The notes beneath the pieces were generated by a model that ran no database searches, had not been told where the DNA came from, and worked only from the letters and a program-made list of their open reading frames with translations. From positions 10,669,001 through 10,733,000 of the forward strand of contig OX344765.1 of NCBI GenBank assembly GCA_947034895.1: a stretch of 64,000 bases of DNA, in the 5' to 3' direction. Source of the DNA: Rhytidiadelphus loreus. Its lineage: Eukaryota; Streptophyta; Bryopsida; Hypnales; Hylocomiaceae. How positions within the stretch are numbered: position 1 is the first letter of the stretch; every line of letters begins with the position of its first letter. Of the stretch, positions 48,266 to 60,420 are shown piece after piece. The position numbers were made by a program, and so were the translations under genes.

Positions 48266-48742
48266 AAGTTACAGCGATGGCACTTGAACATATTGAAGCT
48301 TAGCTGCTTACTACCTCAAACCAAAACCAGACCCAAAATACAGAATTATCAAACTTGGCAATAACCACCTAGTCCGATGCACTTCAAAATTGTTCCTACT
48401 ACTGTGCTACACTAGCTTCACTGAAACCTTACCTGCTTGAGTATTACACTGAATACCCTAATGAGGCATTATGAGGGGATCACGTAGGACTAGGCCAACT
48501 AGAAAACTAAGTAAATAGTAGTAGCAATATTGACGTAGGTTGCTTCAACTCACTACTCTCAGAAACTCCCAGTTGCAGACATCAACTCGAGAAAAGTATA
48601 GGACATGATCCACTATCATTTCTCGTCTTCCAAAACATTTTGAGATGCTCATTGAAGGTATTGCAACAAAAAGTGAGCGTCTTGGCACTAAGGAATCTCA
48701 TGTTGACAGCAGATTGAGACATGACTTGCAAAAAACCTCCAG

Positions 48743-51700
48743 TTAATGCCGCAGCTCGAAGAAGAAACGGCTAAGCTGTTGAAGACCCACGAATGAAAGG
48801 TCTACAGCTAAAACCAATGCGAGCTGCATAACACGTAGGATATTCCGAGATTTGAGAGAGAAACCAAGTCGAAAAATATGATAAAATATACAATAGGTGA
48901 CATTAGCAAAAAATAGAAAACCTAAACGTAAAGAAACTGCAAAAAGGCCGTGGTGGCGGTTAAATTGACAACCACCACATTCGTTTTACTCATCTAACCA
49001 GAATTGTTCAAACAACAGCATCATAACAAATTTTACAACATTATCAATTAAGAATACTAAAGTAATCAATTTACACGTCATTCAAATGCCCCAATACAAG
49101 CAAAGAAGCGAGCGCAAGTTCTTCCACTCTCAAAATACTCGGACGCTCCAGTGATAACGATTGCTTGTTTAGTACATTAGAGTGTCCTAAGGCCATAGAG
49201 ATTCAAAATTAAGAGCATACTGAGGAACATACCAGCCTTGCAAACAGCGCAACACGATAGCCTAAGCCCTGTTTCTTTGCTTCCAACCTTTGCACATCGG
49301 TCCACCTTCACAGAGATTCCACCATATCAAGATCATAATAGTACCTTCGAACTTGACAAAAGGATTAAACAAAAGCCCTTTGACCTACCCCAATTTAAGG
49401 TAACTCTGCCTACGACAGGCAAAACTTGGGACCAGCCTAATGCAAGCAAAAAAAATCATGAGCAGTACATGTGTCTTGTGAAATGTACTGCTCGTGAATT
49501 TTTTGGCCTTCATTGGGATGGTCCCAAGTTTTGCCTGTCATAGGCAGAGTTACCTTAGTTCCTACATATGAAGACTAAGGACAAATTGAGAAAGAGCTAT
49601 TATTCCTACCAACCTTGAAAAAATTTCATAAGACGCTTACCCAATAAATTCAGACACGCCACCAATGCCACCAAAGTTAAATGGTTGAGGTCCTTCTCTA
49701 TCCAAATCCTGTCAATACCACATGACTGACATGTCAATATCCAATGTGGAAGAAACACCCGCTTAAACAAGAAGTATGCAACTGAATCCTTGCGATGCAA
49801 AAAGACAAACACACAAAGTGAAGATATATTCTCAAATTCGAAAGTTCTTGAAAGAGAGGCTGCTTATGTTTCCAATCTATGTACGAATATAGGCACTTGC
49901 TTTCCATTTGCTTTATTCAAATGACAATAAGCGCGAATAGAGAAAACGATGTCTACATCTACAGTATCCAGGTAGCAATCATCGACAGTATGCAGATAGC
50001 AATCTCTTAGCATTTCAAAATTCCAATTGCATCAATTGTAAGGTAAAATACCCCTTCTTGAACGGCATCCAAACCACCACCCAACCAAAACAAGTTCCGG
50101 TATCCAGCCTTGTACAATTGCTCACAGGCAGCCAGTGATCTGAGAAAAAAATAGAGCACATGGGTACACAACCCCTTTCGTGAGATCTCCAGTTAATTCT
50201 TCGGTATTACTTGATTCTAAATTTCCAAATCATCAATCGAACCGAAGGAGGCAGGCAAGTCCCAAGAAATTGACATAAAATCAAGGAGATAATTATCCAC
50301 GAGAAGCAAAGGATGATAACCCACCGCAGACCCTTCTGGCATCCAACAATTATGTTGGCATTTTTGGGAATTTTGGCCACCACATCGGGCATAAATCGCC
50401 TGTGCCACAAGCATAGGAGACAACCACTTCAGCATTAGAAAATTTCGCCGCATATATACTTAATTCCTAACCATGAAAGATTAGTAAAGATAAAGTCCAT
50501 TGACAGACAACCTTCAGTACATGAAAACGAAAAGGTCTGCACTGAATCCGCACTTACTCGTTGTATTTCATAACTGGAAGACCATTCCACCAACCTCCTG
50601 CAAAGTGATCGTCAAATCAATCAGACATCTAAAGTGAGGAAAGTTATTTCGATTGGACAGAGAGTCAGTTCAAACAGATGTCGACAACAGTGGTTTTGTT
50701 TAAGATTCACAAAGAATGCGCGAGCCATTGCTTCGGAAACTATTTACCTACCCATGGTCAAGTTGGAAAACTTCTTCAGCAGAGTTCCAGGGTCTAAATT
50801 TCGATCAACATCATAAATGGGAACGTGAACTGAACCCTTTACAGACACCTGCAAAGTACATCATCAAAGTAAATGTTACATCATTCGTATTAAAGCACGC
50901 TAAATTGAGAAAGCACGAGTGGAGGTGCTTAAACAATGAAACAAGAAAGTGACATTCGCCCCTTTGTCAGCAAATGAAGCACCGTGAAATGATGGAACAT
51001 ACCCTACTGTGCTCGTTGGATGGCCGAACATCCAGCAAAGTGTAGCCATTCAGCTGCACCGCATATCCTGCCTCTTTTGCAGACAACTGCTTCACCTTAC
51101 CCTCTTTCACCTGCCCCCGGCACCACAATGTGAGCCCGGATGCAAGATAGATGCAATTATATAGCAAGTGAAACAACTTATCAGAGGAAGAATCATGGAC
51201 TTAATCAACATTTTCAAAGTCAATTTCAATAGCAATAGTCGCAGAAGTCAAGTATATGATGAGCACATCCTGACATACAAATGGCAAGCTGAATAAGGCC
51301 TCCCAGTAGAACGAGCAGAAAAAATTCAAAGAGTTTATTACATGTCCACTTAGAAATTTCTTGGTCTATAAACAAACATAGTTCTCAATAAAATTCTGTA
51401 GATGTGCCCACAGCAGAAGATTCAAAATCAAAAAGATTGCTCAAGGACCAGGGGGGTAGTCCAAATTTCAAAAAATATGAAGTTGTGTAATAAAGTGCAA
51501 CTTAAGAGAATAATGCAGAGGTGACATTCAACCAAAAGTCGTAAACTAAGACTCATCCATAGGTACATCCATCGTTGCACTGACCAACACTAATTAATAA
51601 ATATTGAAAGAAAGAAATCGAGTTCCTTCTAAAATTGTTTATGAATAAAATATTAGTGATTTTCACAAGAATTTTTTGGTTTGAAATTTCATTAAGATAA

Positions 51701-52314
51701 TTTATCAGGACTTTTATCTTGCTAATTTGTTGAAGTCATCATTCTTAGGGCCATTTTTATAATTTCTCAAAAAATCCACAATTGGAAAAATAATTATTTG
51801 TTTTTCCGAATCTAACCAGTAGTCAGCTTAAAAATAATTATAAAAAACAATTTAAATGAAAAAATTATTGTAGGATGACTCAAGAATGCAAGTATAGAAT
51901 CAACGGCATAAGTACCTGTTGCTCCCAGCGCTTCTCAGCGGCGCGCATCTCCTTCATCTGTTCTGCGAGATCTTGCTCACACCTAATTCGACCCTGTCGC
52001 CAATAATATGTCTACATTACTTCCCACTCTTTCACATGATTCCCAGAACTTATCATATCCCAGAACGATCGCAGAAATCGGAGAGTGAGTTGACAGGTCC
52101 TGGAGTAATGTACCGCGGAAGAAGAGGACGACCGCTGAAACGCAAGGTGGCGCACTGAAGCGGCACGAAGGCTCTCATGTGAGGCAGAAACACATGATAA
52201 TTGTGAAACCTGACATTTTTGAGCTGTGCTCCTGTAAGACCTTTCGTCAACTGACTGAAGAGGCCCTGCGGTTATTGCTGCCGTGGCTTTCAAAGAAAGT
52301 CCTGCCATTGCCAT
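48743..52314 (-). CDS. STR11: Rhodanese-like domain protein, chloroplast, STR11 type, 10 exons
   Basis: Exons (minus strand): 52314-52114, 51993-51916, 51110-51003, 50848-50752, 50597-50558, 50399-50325, 50139-50052, 49708-49641, 49305-49233 and 48823-48743. The total is 909 nt, 302 aa plus stop, close to the plant STR11 length of about 290. All junctions are GT-AG with matching phases. Only the exon 1 donor is a choice among options. Residues 1 to about 67 are Ser/Ala-rich without acidic clusters, typical of a plastid transit peptide. Next come the conserved EMRAAEKRW and EGKVKQLSAKEAGY, the rhodanese core (LLDVRP, GSVHVPIYDVD, TMGGWWNGLPVM) and the active-site loop VGCQKGLRS with its cysteine. 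The tail has GYRNLFWLGGGL, GIGGVSEFIGWTD and a C-terminal membrane segment (LALVLAVDLSFVGL). Rhodaneses bind or transfer persulfide sulfur, but the physiological substrate of STR11 is not known to me. A 158-bp MITE lies in intron 8. Confidence 0.95.
49398..49555. mobile_element. TA-flanked foldback MITE inside intron 8 of the rhodanese gene
   Basis: AGGTAACTCTGCCTACGACA on the left is inverted on the right (TGTCATAGGCAGAGTTACCT). Pairing continues through GGCAAAACTTGGGACCA and, further in, CAGTACAT with ATGTACTG, so nearly all 158 bp fold back. TA borders are at 49,396-49,397 and 49,556-49,557. The ends resemble those of the larger element at 53,630 (AGGTAA, then GACAGGCAAA). It lies clear of both splice sites. 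Confidence 0.88.
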
Positions 52315-52444
52315 GACCTTGAAACGAATCTCAGCTCGTCTTCCTTGTACTTCTTAAATTCCTGCGATCGACCCGACGTATAACCATCAACAATGAGCTT
52401 ATTTCAATTATCATCCATCACTGCATTAAGGAAAGAGCCCAACC

Positions 52445-53278
52445 CTAACTTCCGGAGAATATTTCGAATAAGAGACGCTGATTATCGCAAGCATTTGACA
52501 AGAAAACAGAATGTGCACGACCTGCTAATTCAAGGATATCGAACATCACGTGAAGTTCAAGGGCCTCAAGGCCAGAAATATCTAGACGAACTGAGTCTGG
52601 AAATTCCTCTGCCTGCTCAACGAGCCTCCTATCACCAATAAAAAGTCGACCTCAAACATGCGTTGCGTAACTCTTTCAACATTCAAGCTCCAAGCACAAT
52701 CCCAGTCCCGAGAGGAATGTATACGCAAAGATTCCTCAGCAACTGTAAGGAAGAACGTAAGTCTTCCAAGTGAGAATACAATGACGACTTAGGTCTAACC
52801 TAGACATAGCCTCTGAAAACTTAATTCACATACGAGATTAACCTCACGACAGCAAGGAGCCCTTCCATAACAAAGACGTCTTTAACATAGCAATAAGGTT
52901 GTAAAGATAGATTAAATCACAATGGGTTAACAGTAGAAATGGTTGTCAATGCCCAAACCAAAATCAAAATGACTAAGAGAATCCAATATACTCCAAGATG
53001 TCTCTAATCTTGCAATGACGTTTTCAGGGTCTATAAATCGCCGCAAAGACATTGGCAAAGAGAAGAAATTGTTGTCAACACAAAAAACAAATCAAATAAC
53101 AAAACAATACCGATATGATCATAAACCCTGGCGCCAAGGGTTCAGATAGCAATAGTGCTAAGCTCTGTTACTTCTCAAATACCGGTACGCTTCTAAAATC
53201 CGCGCAGCTCAGCTCAACTTCATCAGTGAAACGATTCTTAAACCCTGACTGAAACATGAAGTCGACCATGGCCGCCAT
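52445..53278 (-). other. Series of exon-like open segments, gene not recognised
   Basis: Upstream of the rhodanese gene on the same strand are consecutive open segments that read like natural protein. Segment a (53,278 down to about 53,168) starts MAAMVDFMFQSGFKNRF. Segment b (about 53,035-52,975) includes ENVIARLETSWSILDSL. Segment c (about 52,744-52,651) reads VAEESLRIHSSRDWDCAW and ends VERVTQRMFE. Segment d (52,648-52,445) includes SVRLDISGLEALELHV, then AGRAHSVFL and ACDNQRLLFEI, before a stop. Plausible AG acceptors precede b and c. I could not join all phases. In the duplicate at 1,872-3,983, segment a is deleted and d has a 4-bp frameshift, so any function would rest here. It could be a small intron-rich gene or the remnant of a larger one. 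I cannot name a family. Confidence 0.4.
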
Positions 53279-53385
53279 TTCAAGCAAAATCCATAGAAAT
53301 GAGAAAATCTGAGTGTAATATACCTCGAATTTCGCAATGAAAATGTTGTAAGGTGTCGAATCAGAAAGCTTCAAAACATAAAATT

Positions 53386-53629
53386 AAACGAAACGACGAT
53401 TGATTGAGCGCGACGACGGCGCTGCGTGATGTTTCCGCTCGACGCGGTGTGCAATCTCCGTGGATTGCTTTCTCTATCTGTTATCCAAAGCGGATTAGGG
53501 AGCTGCGGGGAGCGGGAGGGAGCAGGAGCCGGCGCCGCCGTCAAGGGATCGCGGCTGCGGCCGGCAGGGTCCAGAGCACGGCACGGGTGGTCGCTACTAA
53601 TTTCACTAATTACATCTGAGTAGTTACTA
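53386..53629. other. CpG-rich segment upstream of the unrecognised exons
   Basis: About 200 bp (53,400-53,600) are strongly G/C- and CpG-rich, unlike all flanking DNA. They lie just upstream, on the minus strand, of the first exon-like segment. They could be a promoter or a leader exon, or a short coding exon on either strand. All three overlapping frames (65, 71 and 110 codons) look arginine- or alanine-rich simply because of composition. Confidence 0.35.
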
Positions 53630-54171
53630 AGGTAAACCAGCCCATGACAGGCAAACCACCCATGACAGACACCTACTGACCCCCCATTACAGTCATTTAT
53701 CAATCTATGAGAGATTTTTTCTGAAAAATGGGGTTAAGACTGCATTGGGCTGATTTGTAGTTGTTATCAAAGCCTTGGGGTACAGTCATGAAGTTATTAG
53801 TAACTGTCATGGACACTTATACCAATCTAGTCTAAATTGGTAGTAAAAAATAGTTTTTTTATTTCTTAATGTCATGTCCATGTTAGAAAGTCTTGTAGCC
53901 ATCTTAGAAAATGCTATGATTGTTTTAGGAGGGAAGATGACCATCATGGAAACACTTTTTTGCTGATTTGGGGTAGTCTACAGGCTGTTTTCGGCTTACT
54001 GGACAGCACACTTCAAAAATTCACAAAAAATTCATATTTTGTCCAAAAATTAAAATTTCAATTGCTTTCTTCATTTCTCACATGTGTCTTTGTATGAAAA
54101 AAAATTTGATTATTCTTGCTAATGGCAACAGACCACATCAGGCAATCTGCCTGTCATAGGCTGGTTTACCT
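53630..54171. mobile_element. TA-flanked AGGTA-ended TIR element, 542 bp
   Basis: The left end AGGTAAACCAGCCCATGACA and the right end (reverse complement AGGTAAACCAGCCTATGACA) differ at one base over about 24 bp. TA stands at 53,628-53,629 and 54,172-54,173. The interior is non-coding but shares text with 7,620-7,960 (for example CTTTCTTCATTTCTCACA-like and a CTTGTATGAAAAAAAAT-like block), so a second diverged relative may lie there. Confidence 0.85.
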
Positions 54172-54709
54172 TATATGTAAACACAAACTATTTTTAGTAA
54201 AATTTATTTGCAACTAAGAGAGGGTTCCAAAATATTTAAACACGTATTATTTGGACACCATATAAATAAGTTATGCATTTTCAAAGCACTATCTCTTTGT
54301 GTATAAAAAAAACAATGATAAGTCATCATAGACTTTCATGTTTTGACTGTATACATCTTGTGTAATTGAATTTTCAAAGTACTATTTCTTGTAGTACAAA
54401 AATTCAATAATAGTTTCTCATAGATTTTCATCTTTTGATTGTATACATCTTATGTAATCATTGTTTAGGGAAAAGCAATGCTTTGGGGTCCAAATATTGG
54501 GCATGGCATCTTTGATAGTGTGGATTATGGATGTGCATACATTATAGGGTATGCCCATAGAAGAGAGAATTATGAGAAGAAAAAAATCTATTAATTTAGA
54601 TAAGCATAGCCCTACAAGGAAGATGTTTTATTTGCATAATTAGGAGGAATAATTTGTAATGGAAATGAAAACCACATATCTTGCTAGTGGTTTACAATGT
54701 TTAGAAGCC

Positions 54710-55661
54710 TTAACCCCTGAAGGACCATTGTTCCTTTGGGGGACAAATGCGTTTTTGGGCAGGTACCTGCAGGCTGAAATTTTCTCCTAATTTTTTGAAA
54801 TTTTTCTTGGAGGTAGAAAAGTTGATTAGCTTAATGGGAATATAATTTTTTTTCAAAATAGGTGCCCGGGAACAATAGTTATGACCAAATAAGCTCAAAC
54901 GAGGGGACAACGGGCAGCTCGGGCAGCCAAAAAAAATGGACAAAAATTTGAATTTTCTTTTTAATATTTTTTTCTCATATATTATATTTTTGTCTATCTG
55001 GAAAGCTTTGATTCATTTCATTTGGATATGTTATGAGAAAGTTATGGACATTCTTGTTTTTCGGGCAGTTAGAGCATCTTTTTGAAAAAAATAACTTATA
55101 AGATTCATTTCTGAATGCAATTTTTCAAATTTTTCAAATTTTTTTTTCCGCATGGTCTGATTTACTCGCTACAACAATCTCACCATTGGGATTAGTGCAT
55201 TTTAATTCCATCTAAAATATATGAATATTTTAGATTTTCCTTCTCTCTCATACCTACTTCTACTTAACAATTTTTTTAAGAATGATAATTAATTAATTCT
55301 TTTAATTCTTTTTTTCTACCTAGACTCTCAACTCAATACTCCACTACAAAGATTTAAAGCTCAAAACTATGTAGTGCAAAAATTTTAAGTTAAAAATGTT
55401 CAAAGTCAAAAAATCTAGTCCCACAATGTGATGAAAAAATTCTTTTTTCCACTTTAAACGCAGATATCTTACAATCTGAGCGGTCAAAAATTCTGAAATT
55501 TTTTCCGCACACTCTCATACTACTGTAGTTAGGTATAAGATCCTATGGTTAGATATGGAGAAAAAAAACAATTCTTTTAATTCTTTTTACTCCTTGCTAT
55601 AGGTATGGCAGTTTTGAGTGTTTTCTGGCAGAAAAAAAGGCCTTGGTCCTCTAGGGGTTAA
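54710..55661. mobile_element. TTAA-flanked TIR element P3 (piggyBac-like structure)
   Basis: The body is 944 bp (54,714-55,657) between TTAA at 54,710-54,713 and TTAA at 55,658-55,661. The ends CCCCTGAAGGACCA and (inverted) CCCCTAGAGGACCA match at 12 of 14. The interior is collinear with P2. No transposase. This is the cleanest member of the family in the window. Confidence 0.8.
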
Positions 55662-58600
55662 GGATAGGCCCAACCAAAGATTTTTGTTTCAATTTTTCAT
55701 CAATTTATCTTATTGTAAAATTTATAGTATTTTAAATCAAAGCAAGTTGTAATCTCGAGGAGATCATTCCCTCAATCCTAAACCTAGGTTAAAATGGTAT
55801 TTGATGTGGGGCTATTTACCTTAATTATTATACTTAAGATGACTGTATTTTCACATAAAAGCTATGAGGTCCATGTTTCCAATATCTTATGGTTTTTGTA
55901 AATTCATTCACGTGGTTCTGTAATTAAGTCGGCTATCTTACATATAAAATTTAAATGTCTAATTTGTTCTTGACCCTAGTACTCTTCTTTACAAGTTTTT
56001 TCTTCCCTCTACAACATACATATGTAAGGTATATACCATGAAACCAACAACAATCAATTCAATTCAAGTACCACTAACCAAGTGGTATTTTTTAATAACA
56101 AGTTTACCATCGAAAACTTCAAATTTCCCACAAACTATTTCACGTGAACATTCCATTCAATATGAGTGTGTTTAATACATATGGCTTCGAAGATTGAAGT
56201 TAAATGGATTATAAAGCCTATCTTCATGTTTTGTAGTTTTCAATTTGTTGAACCCACTAAGATAAACCTCCCTTTTTGTACACTATGACAATTTCTACTA
56301 CTTATAGTCAATGTCTTACATTTTTATATATAAACTACTAATACCATGGCACAATTTCAATTAGCCACCTTTCATCGTAGATTTTCTTAATTGTGTCCAT
56401 TTTATCATCCATACTATTTTTCACATCTATAATTATCATAGTATGAAAATTTTATATTGACCCTATCTATTAAGGCTAACTTATTAATAAATTTTTCTAC
56501 TACATCATGTTTTTATATAGCCTAATTTAAACTCTTTCCATCCCAAAATGATCTTCCTATTGCACTTTGTGTCATTGAAAATTGGTCAAATTCAGCTTCT
56601 GATTGCTCTCTAGGACTAGCAAAATAACTATGAGCAATAGTTCTCCCTTCTATCCATGCAATCATCAATTAAAAGACAAGTGAAATGACTAAAGGGGTCA
56701 ATCAACATTGTTCATTGTTATTTTTTGCATCTCTTTGAGTGCTGCCCAATTGAAGGAGATGAGGCTTTGGGAGGTGGTACAAAGGTCCTCACATGGTCTT
56801 GGGTCCATACAAACTACCCACAAAATGACACCTCACAATCAACAATTAGGTGTCCATTGGTGCTTGTTGAAGAAGGATAATGACCTAATCGGAAATTACC
56901 CTATTAGTATAATAAGTTCGTTCCAAGGGAGATTGTCAAGTAGGAAATCTATGCTAATAGGTTCAATAATCCAATTTGCAAATCCATAGCCAAAAACAAT
57001 ACTACAATGACATTGCACATACACACGACATCAATTCGGCTGAAATACATTTCCATAAAAATTCCGAATTGGTAATTAAATCACCGTTACAAATTCAACA
57101 ATAATATCACAAATTAATCTTTCAATACACTCTCACAACTTATCTTGCAAATCATCCTTTATACTCTAATTGCTATCCTAATTGGAATCTAATTTTCAAC
57201 ACTCCCGACATTCCAACTAGGCTCTAATAACCCTTCACAGCTTCAACTAAGCCTAATTTAAAATCATTGCTCCTATCACTATTTTTCATCTTTCAGCACA
57301 AACTTTCTTTAATTCAACAATTAGCATCTTTCTTCAATTATCTCCTGACTTGGATAATTTTCTCTCACTTCATTTGCACATCACATGCACCGCCATGCAC
57401 TAGCACACACATATCCCGACTAGGACACAAACACAAACATACACACACTCCGATCCGACCCTGGATCAATACAAACACACTCCCCAACTGGGAAATCTCC
57501 CACAAAACAAAATACACAACCTCATTGACTGGGACTCACACTAGCTTCATTGGCTGTGGGTCCCGAAAAATGAACTCAATTCAGGACCTAATAGGACTCA
57601 CAAAGACGGTTACTACTTGGAGAAGACATCCAACTAACAACAACCTCCGATTTGGATTTGATACGACACCAACAATGATACCAATTTCACTCAACCCACC
57701 AACATTCATCCAATTCGGTTGAAAATACAATTAATTCAAAACCAAACACTAACCTAATTGGCATTCATTATTGACTCACCAACTTGGAAAAGACAACCCA
57801 CCAACCAAACAACAAGACAACTTCCAATTGGAACTAATTCAAGTGACCAAAACACCCAATTTGACTCCACAATTCACTAACTACTCTCAACTAACTGCAA
57901 AATGCACTCCAATTAGCTCAAAAAAAAGACAAAAATTCACATCCAACCAGGTTATCTACAATGCTTCTTGAAAATACCCTCCAAATTCTACTTTTCAATA
58001 CTCCAAAAAGGTTATGAAACTCAAAGTTTATAGGACACTAAGAGTGCATCAAACTCTACTTTACAACAAAAAATAGGTTTTAAAATGTTATTTTCAGCCT
58101 TACTTCAGAACATTTTGTTCAACACAAAGATCATTTGGGGATAGAGGGAGTATATATTAGAGTATATAGCATTTTATGAATCCTATAGTAGCCCCACATA
58201 TAATATAAAAATTCCCCCCTTTGAATTGAATGAACCCCACATTTAACTCACATAGTTTTGTATAAAAATGGACATTGATCTCCTAGGGGTTGTAAAGCAA
58301 TATATTGAAATTAACTTTGTAAGTTCTACCAAATTTGTGACATCACTAATATAAATAAATTGGTATTGTAGAACTTATAACTTGATTAGAGTGATGGTTG
58401 AAACTATATATTTACATTTATAAATTTTAGATTATGAATAAAGCTCTAATTATTCATCCAAATTTACATATTTATATCCACATCTAGTGAAATCATTTTA
58501 TTTTGAATTTTTTGGGGTGAATTTTTTTGGATAAATTTTTTGGGAGACTTCATTGAAAATATTTTGTGAAATGTCCCAATTTTTATTACCAATGCTATAA

Positions 58601-59572
58601 TTAACCAAAAAATTGTCCCAAAAAAAATTTGAAACGTAATAATTAAGTTAAAGAAATCTCTTTGAAAATTTAGCATATCATTAGATGCCATATGAATAAA
58701 CATATTATCCTAAGTGAAATATTTTATAGAATTTTTATTTATTATAATATTAAAAGTAATAAAATATAATTTGACCAACCTCTTAATTGGAATTATTTAC
58801 TTTAGTCACATATTCACCATAAAATAGGACCAAACAAGTATAATGTGACTCTCCGCCTTTATTTAGGATTATTGGTGATTACATTAGTGACATATTGTTC
58901 AATAAAAAAAATTATATAACTAAATATCTTTAATGGGATTTTGTCATATTAGATAAGTGTTTAATAATTTTGAAATGAAACAAATGTAACTCTACATTTA
59001 TCATTCTCAATTCATATAGAATTGCAGTTGAAATTAAAGTATTTAATTAGAATTGTTCTGCTCTACTTAACTAGTGAAGCCCTACATAAAGCACTAGAAG
59101 GGGTTTTCTTAGAAAAAATATTCAATAAATTTGTTGTTTATCAAAACATTGCTCTCATGAAGGTTGTTCCTTGAATAACACACTTTCTATATTGAAACGT
59201 TTCTATTCAACCTTTCACAATCTATTTTTATGATTTTTCTTTTTGAAGATGTTTTGTTGAAAATTCCATATTTAGATTTAGATTAAAGGATTTTTATTTT
59301 GGAAAACCAACACCTATGTTTAGGATGAATGTTTTTTTATACAACATTTATTTATTTTGAAAAAACATCATTGTTTTAACTTCTTTTTTAGTGTCAAAAG
59401 AATTTGTTAGTATTGCTTCTAAGTTGAAGTTCGTTTGGTAGCACTTTGCCCTTTAAAAGAAATTTTAAAAAACCTTGAAGAATAACCTTTGGAAAGGATG
59501 AAAAAAAGATAAAATGTACTATGGAAAGGAAAAATGAATTACAACATGTCAAAAGTACACCCTATATATCGT
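55662..59572. other. AT-rich intergenic DNA, nothing recognised
   Basis: The longest frame in the window outside the two genes is here (57,267-57,722, plus, 151 codons). It lies in a strongly AC-rich stretch (56.95-57.98 kb) with recurrent CAATTNGG- and CCAACTNGG-like phrases, and its protein is low-complexity Thr/Asn/His-rich text. I treat it as composition-driven. Confidence 0.5.
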
Positions 59573-59790
59573 GGATCTCTCTCTCACCTATGTACTTTGG
59601 CCCTTGATTGAGATTTTGTAGTACTTCAGTGTATCTTCAACCCAATTACTTCACAACTTGTTGCTTGAACTTGACATCTAGAATCTCTCTCTCACCTATG
59701 TACTTTGGCCCATGATTGAGATTTTGTGGTACTTTGGTGTGTTTTGGATCCAATCACTTCACAACTTGTTGTTTAAACTTCACATCAAAG
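59573..59790. repeat. Two-unit tandem repeat, about 109 bp period
   Basis: ATCTCTCTCTCACCTATGTA with CTTTGGCCC and TGATTGAGATTTTGT, then CCAATYACTTCACAACTTGTT, occurs at about 59,574 and about 59,683. The units are about 90% alike. No coding potential. Confidence 0.8.
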
Positions 59791-60220
59791 CACACGTCTA
59801 TGACTCATGTCTCCTTGAAGGGCAATTGTTCATGATGTCACAAAGTCACATTTTTTTCTCTTATAATGAGAAAGGTAATACTTGAATAGACTCTCTCTTT
59901 ATTGTCCTTTGTAGCTTCATTCAATGTGCTAGTTGTAAGTTGTATATTTTGTCACTTGAGGTCTTCCAAAAAGGAACTCATCATTCTCCAATTATAATCC
60001 ATCATTTGACCCAAAAAAGTGTCCGCCCATCTTAAGTTGGCCCTCCAACTTCAAGGTTAGAAGTTACCTTTTATATTCTATATTTCTTTTTAAAATTAGA
60101 AAATTTCTTTTAAAATTAATTATTAAAAAAAAATCATTTAATTCCAAGTGACAACTGTTAGGTCAAGATTGGTTTAAGAGATATTTAAAATCTTCTATAT
60201 CTATATCTATATTTTTTTTA

Positions 60221-60420
60221 TTAACCCCCTTAAAGACCAAAAAATCCCCTCGAGGGAATTTGGATAGGTACCTAACATCTCATTATTGTTCTTCATTTTT
60301 AGAATTTGCTCCCTTCAATGTGCTTTTTTACTAGCTTTGTGCACATCTAACTTTTACAATGATCAAATACACGATTCAAAATTTATAGTTTCTTTTTTTG
60401 AATTAGAGGTATAAGGACAA
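60221..60420. mobile_element. Left-end fragment of the TTAA-flanked family
   Basis: TTAA followed by CCCCCTTAAAGACC, a CCCCTCGAGGG block and GGATAGGTACCT parallels the first 70 bp of P2 and P3. Homology fades afterwards and no right end is seen. No gene is visible in 59.8-61.4 kb. Confidence 0.5.

Noticed and set aside
49238..49543. 101-codon plus-strand frame
   Set aside because: It is antisense to STR11 exon 9 and runs through the foldback MITE in intron 8.
53371..53703. 110-codon minus-strand and 71-codon plus-strand frames in the CpG-rich segment
   Set aside because: Open frames arise because stop codons are rare in G/C-rich DNA. The minus frame runs into a transposon end at 53,630.
57267..57722. 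151-codon plus-strand open frame, the longest after the 161-codon read-through frame at 12,350-12,835
   Set aside because: It lies in AC-rich, locally repetitive DNA. The product is low-complexity Thr/Asn/His text with no domain, and its length is explained by composition.
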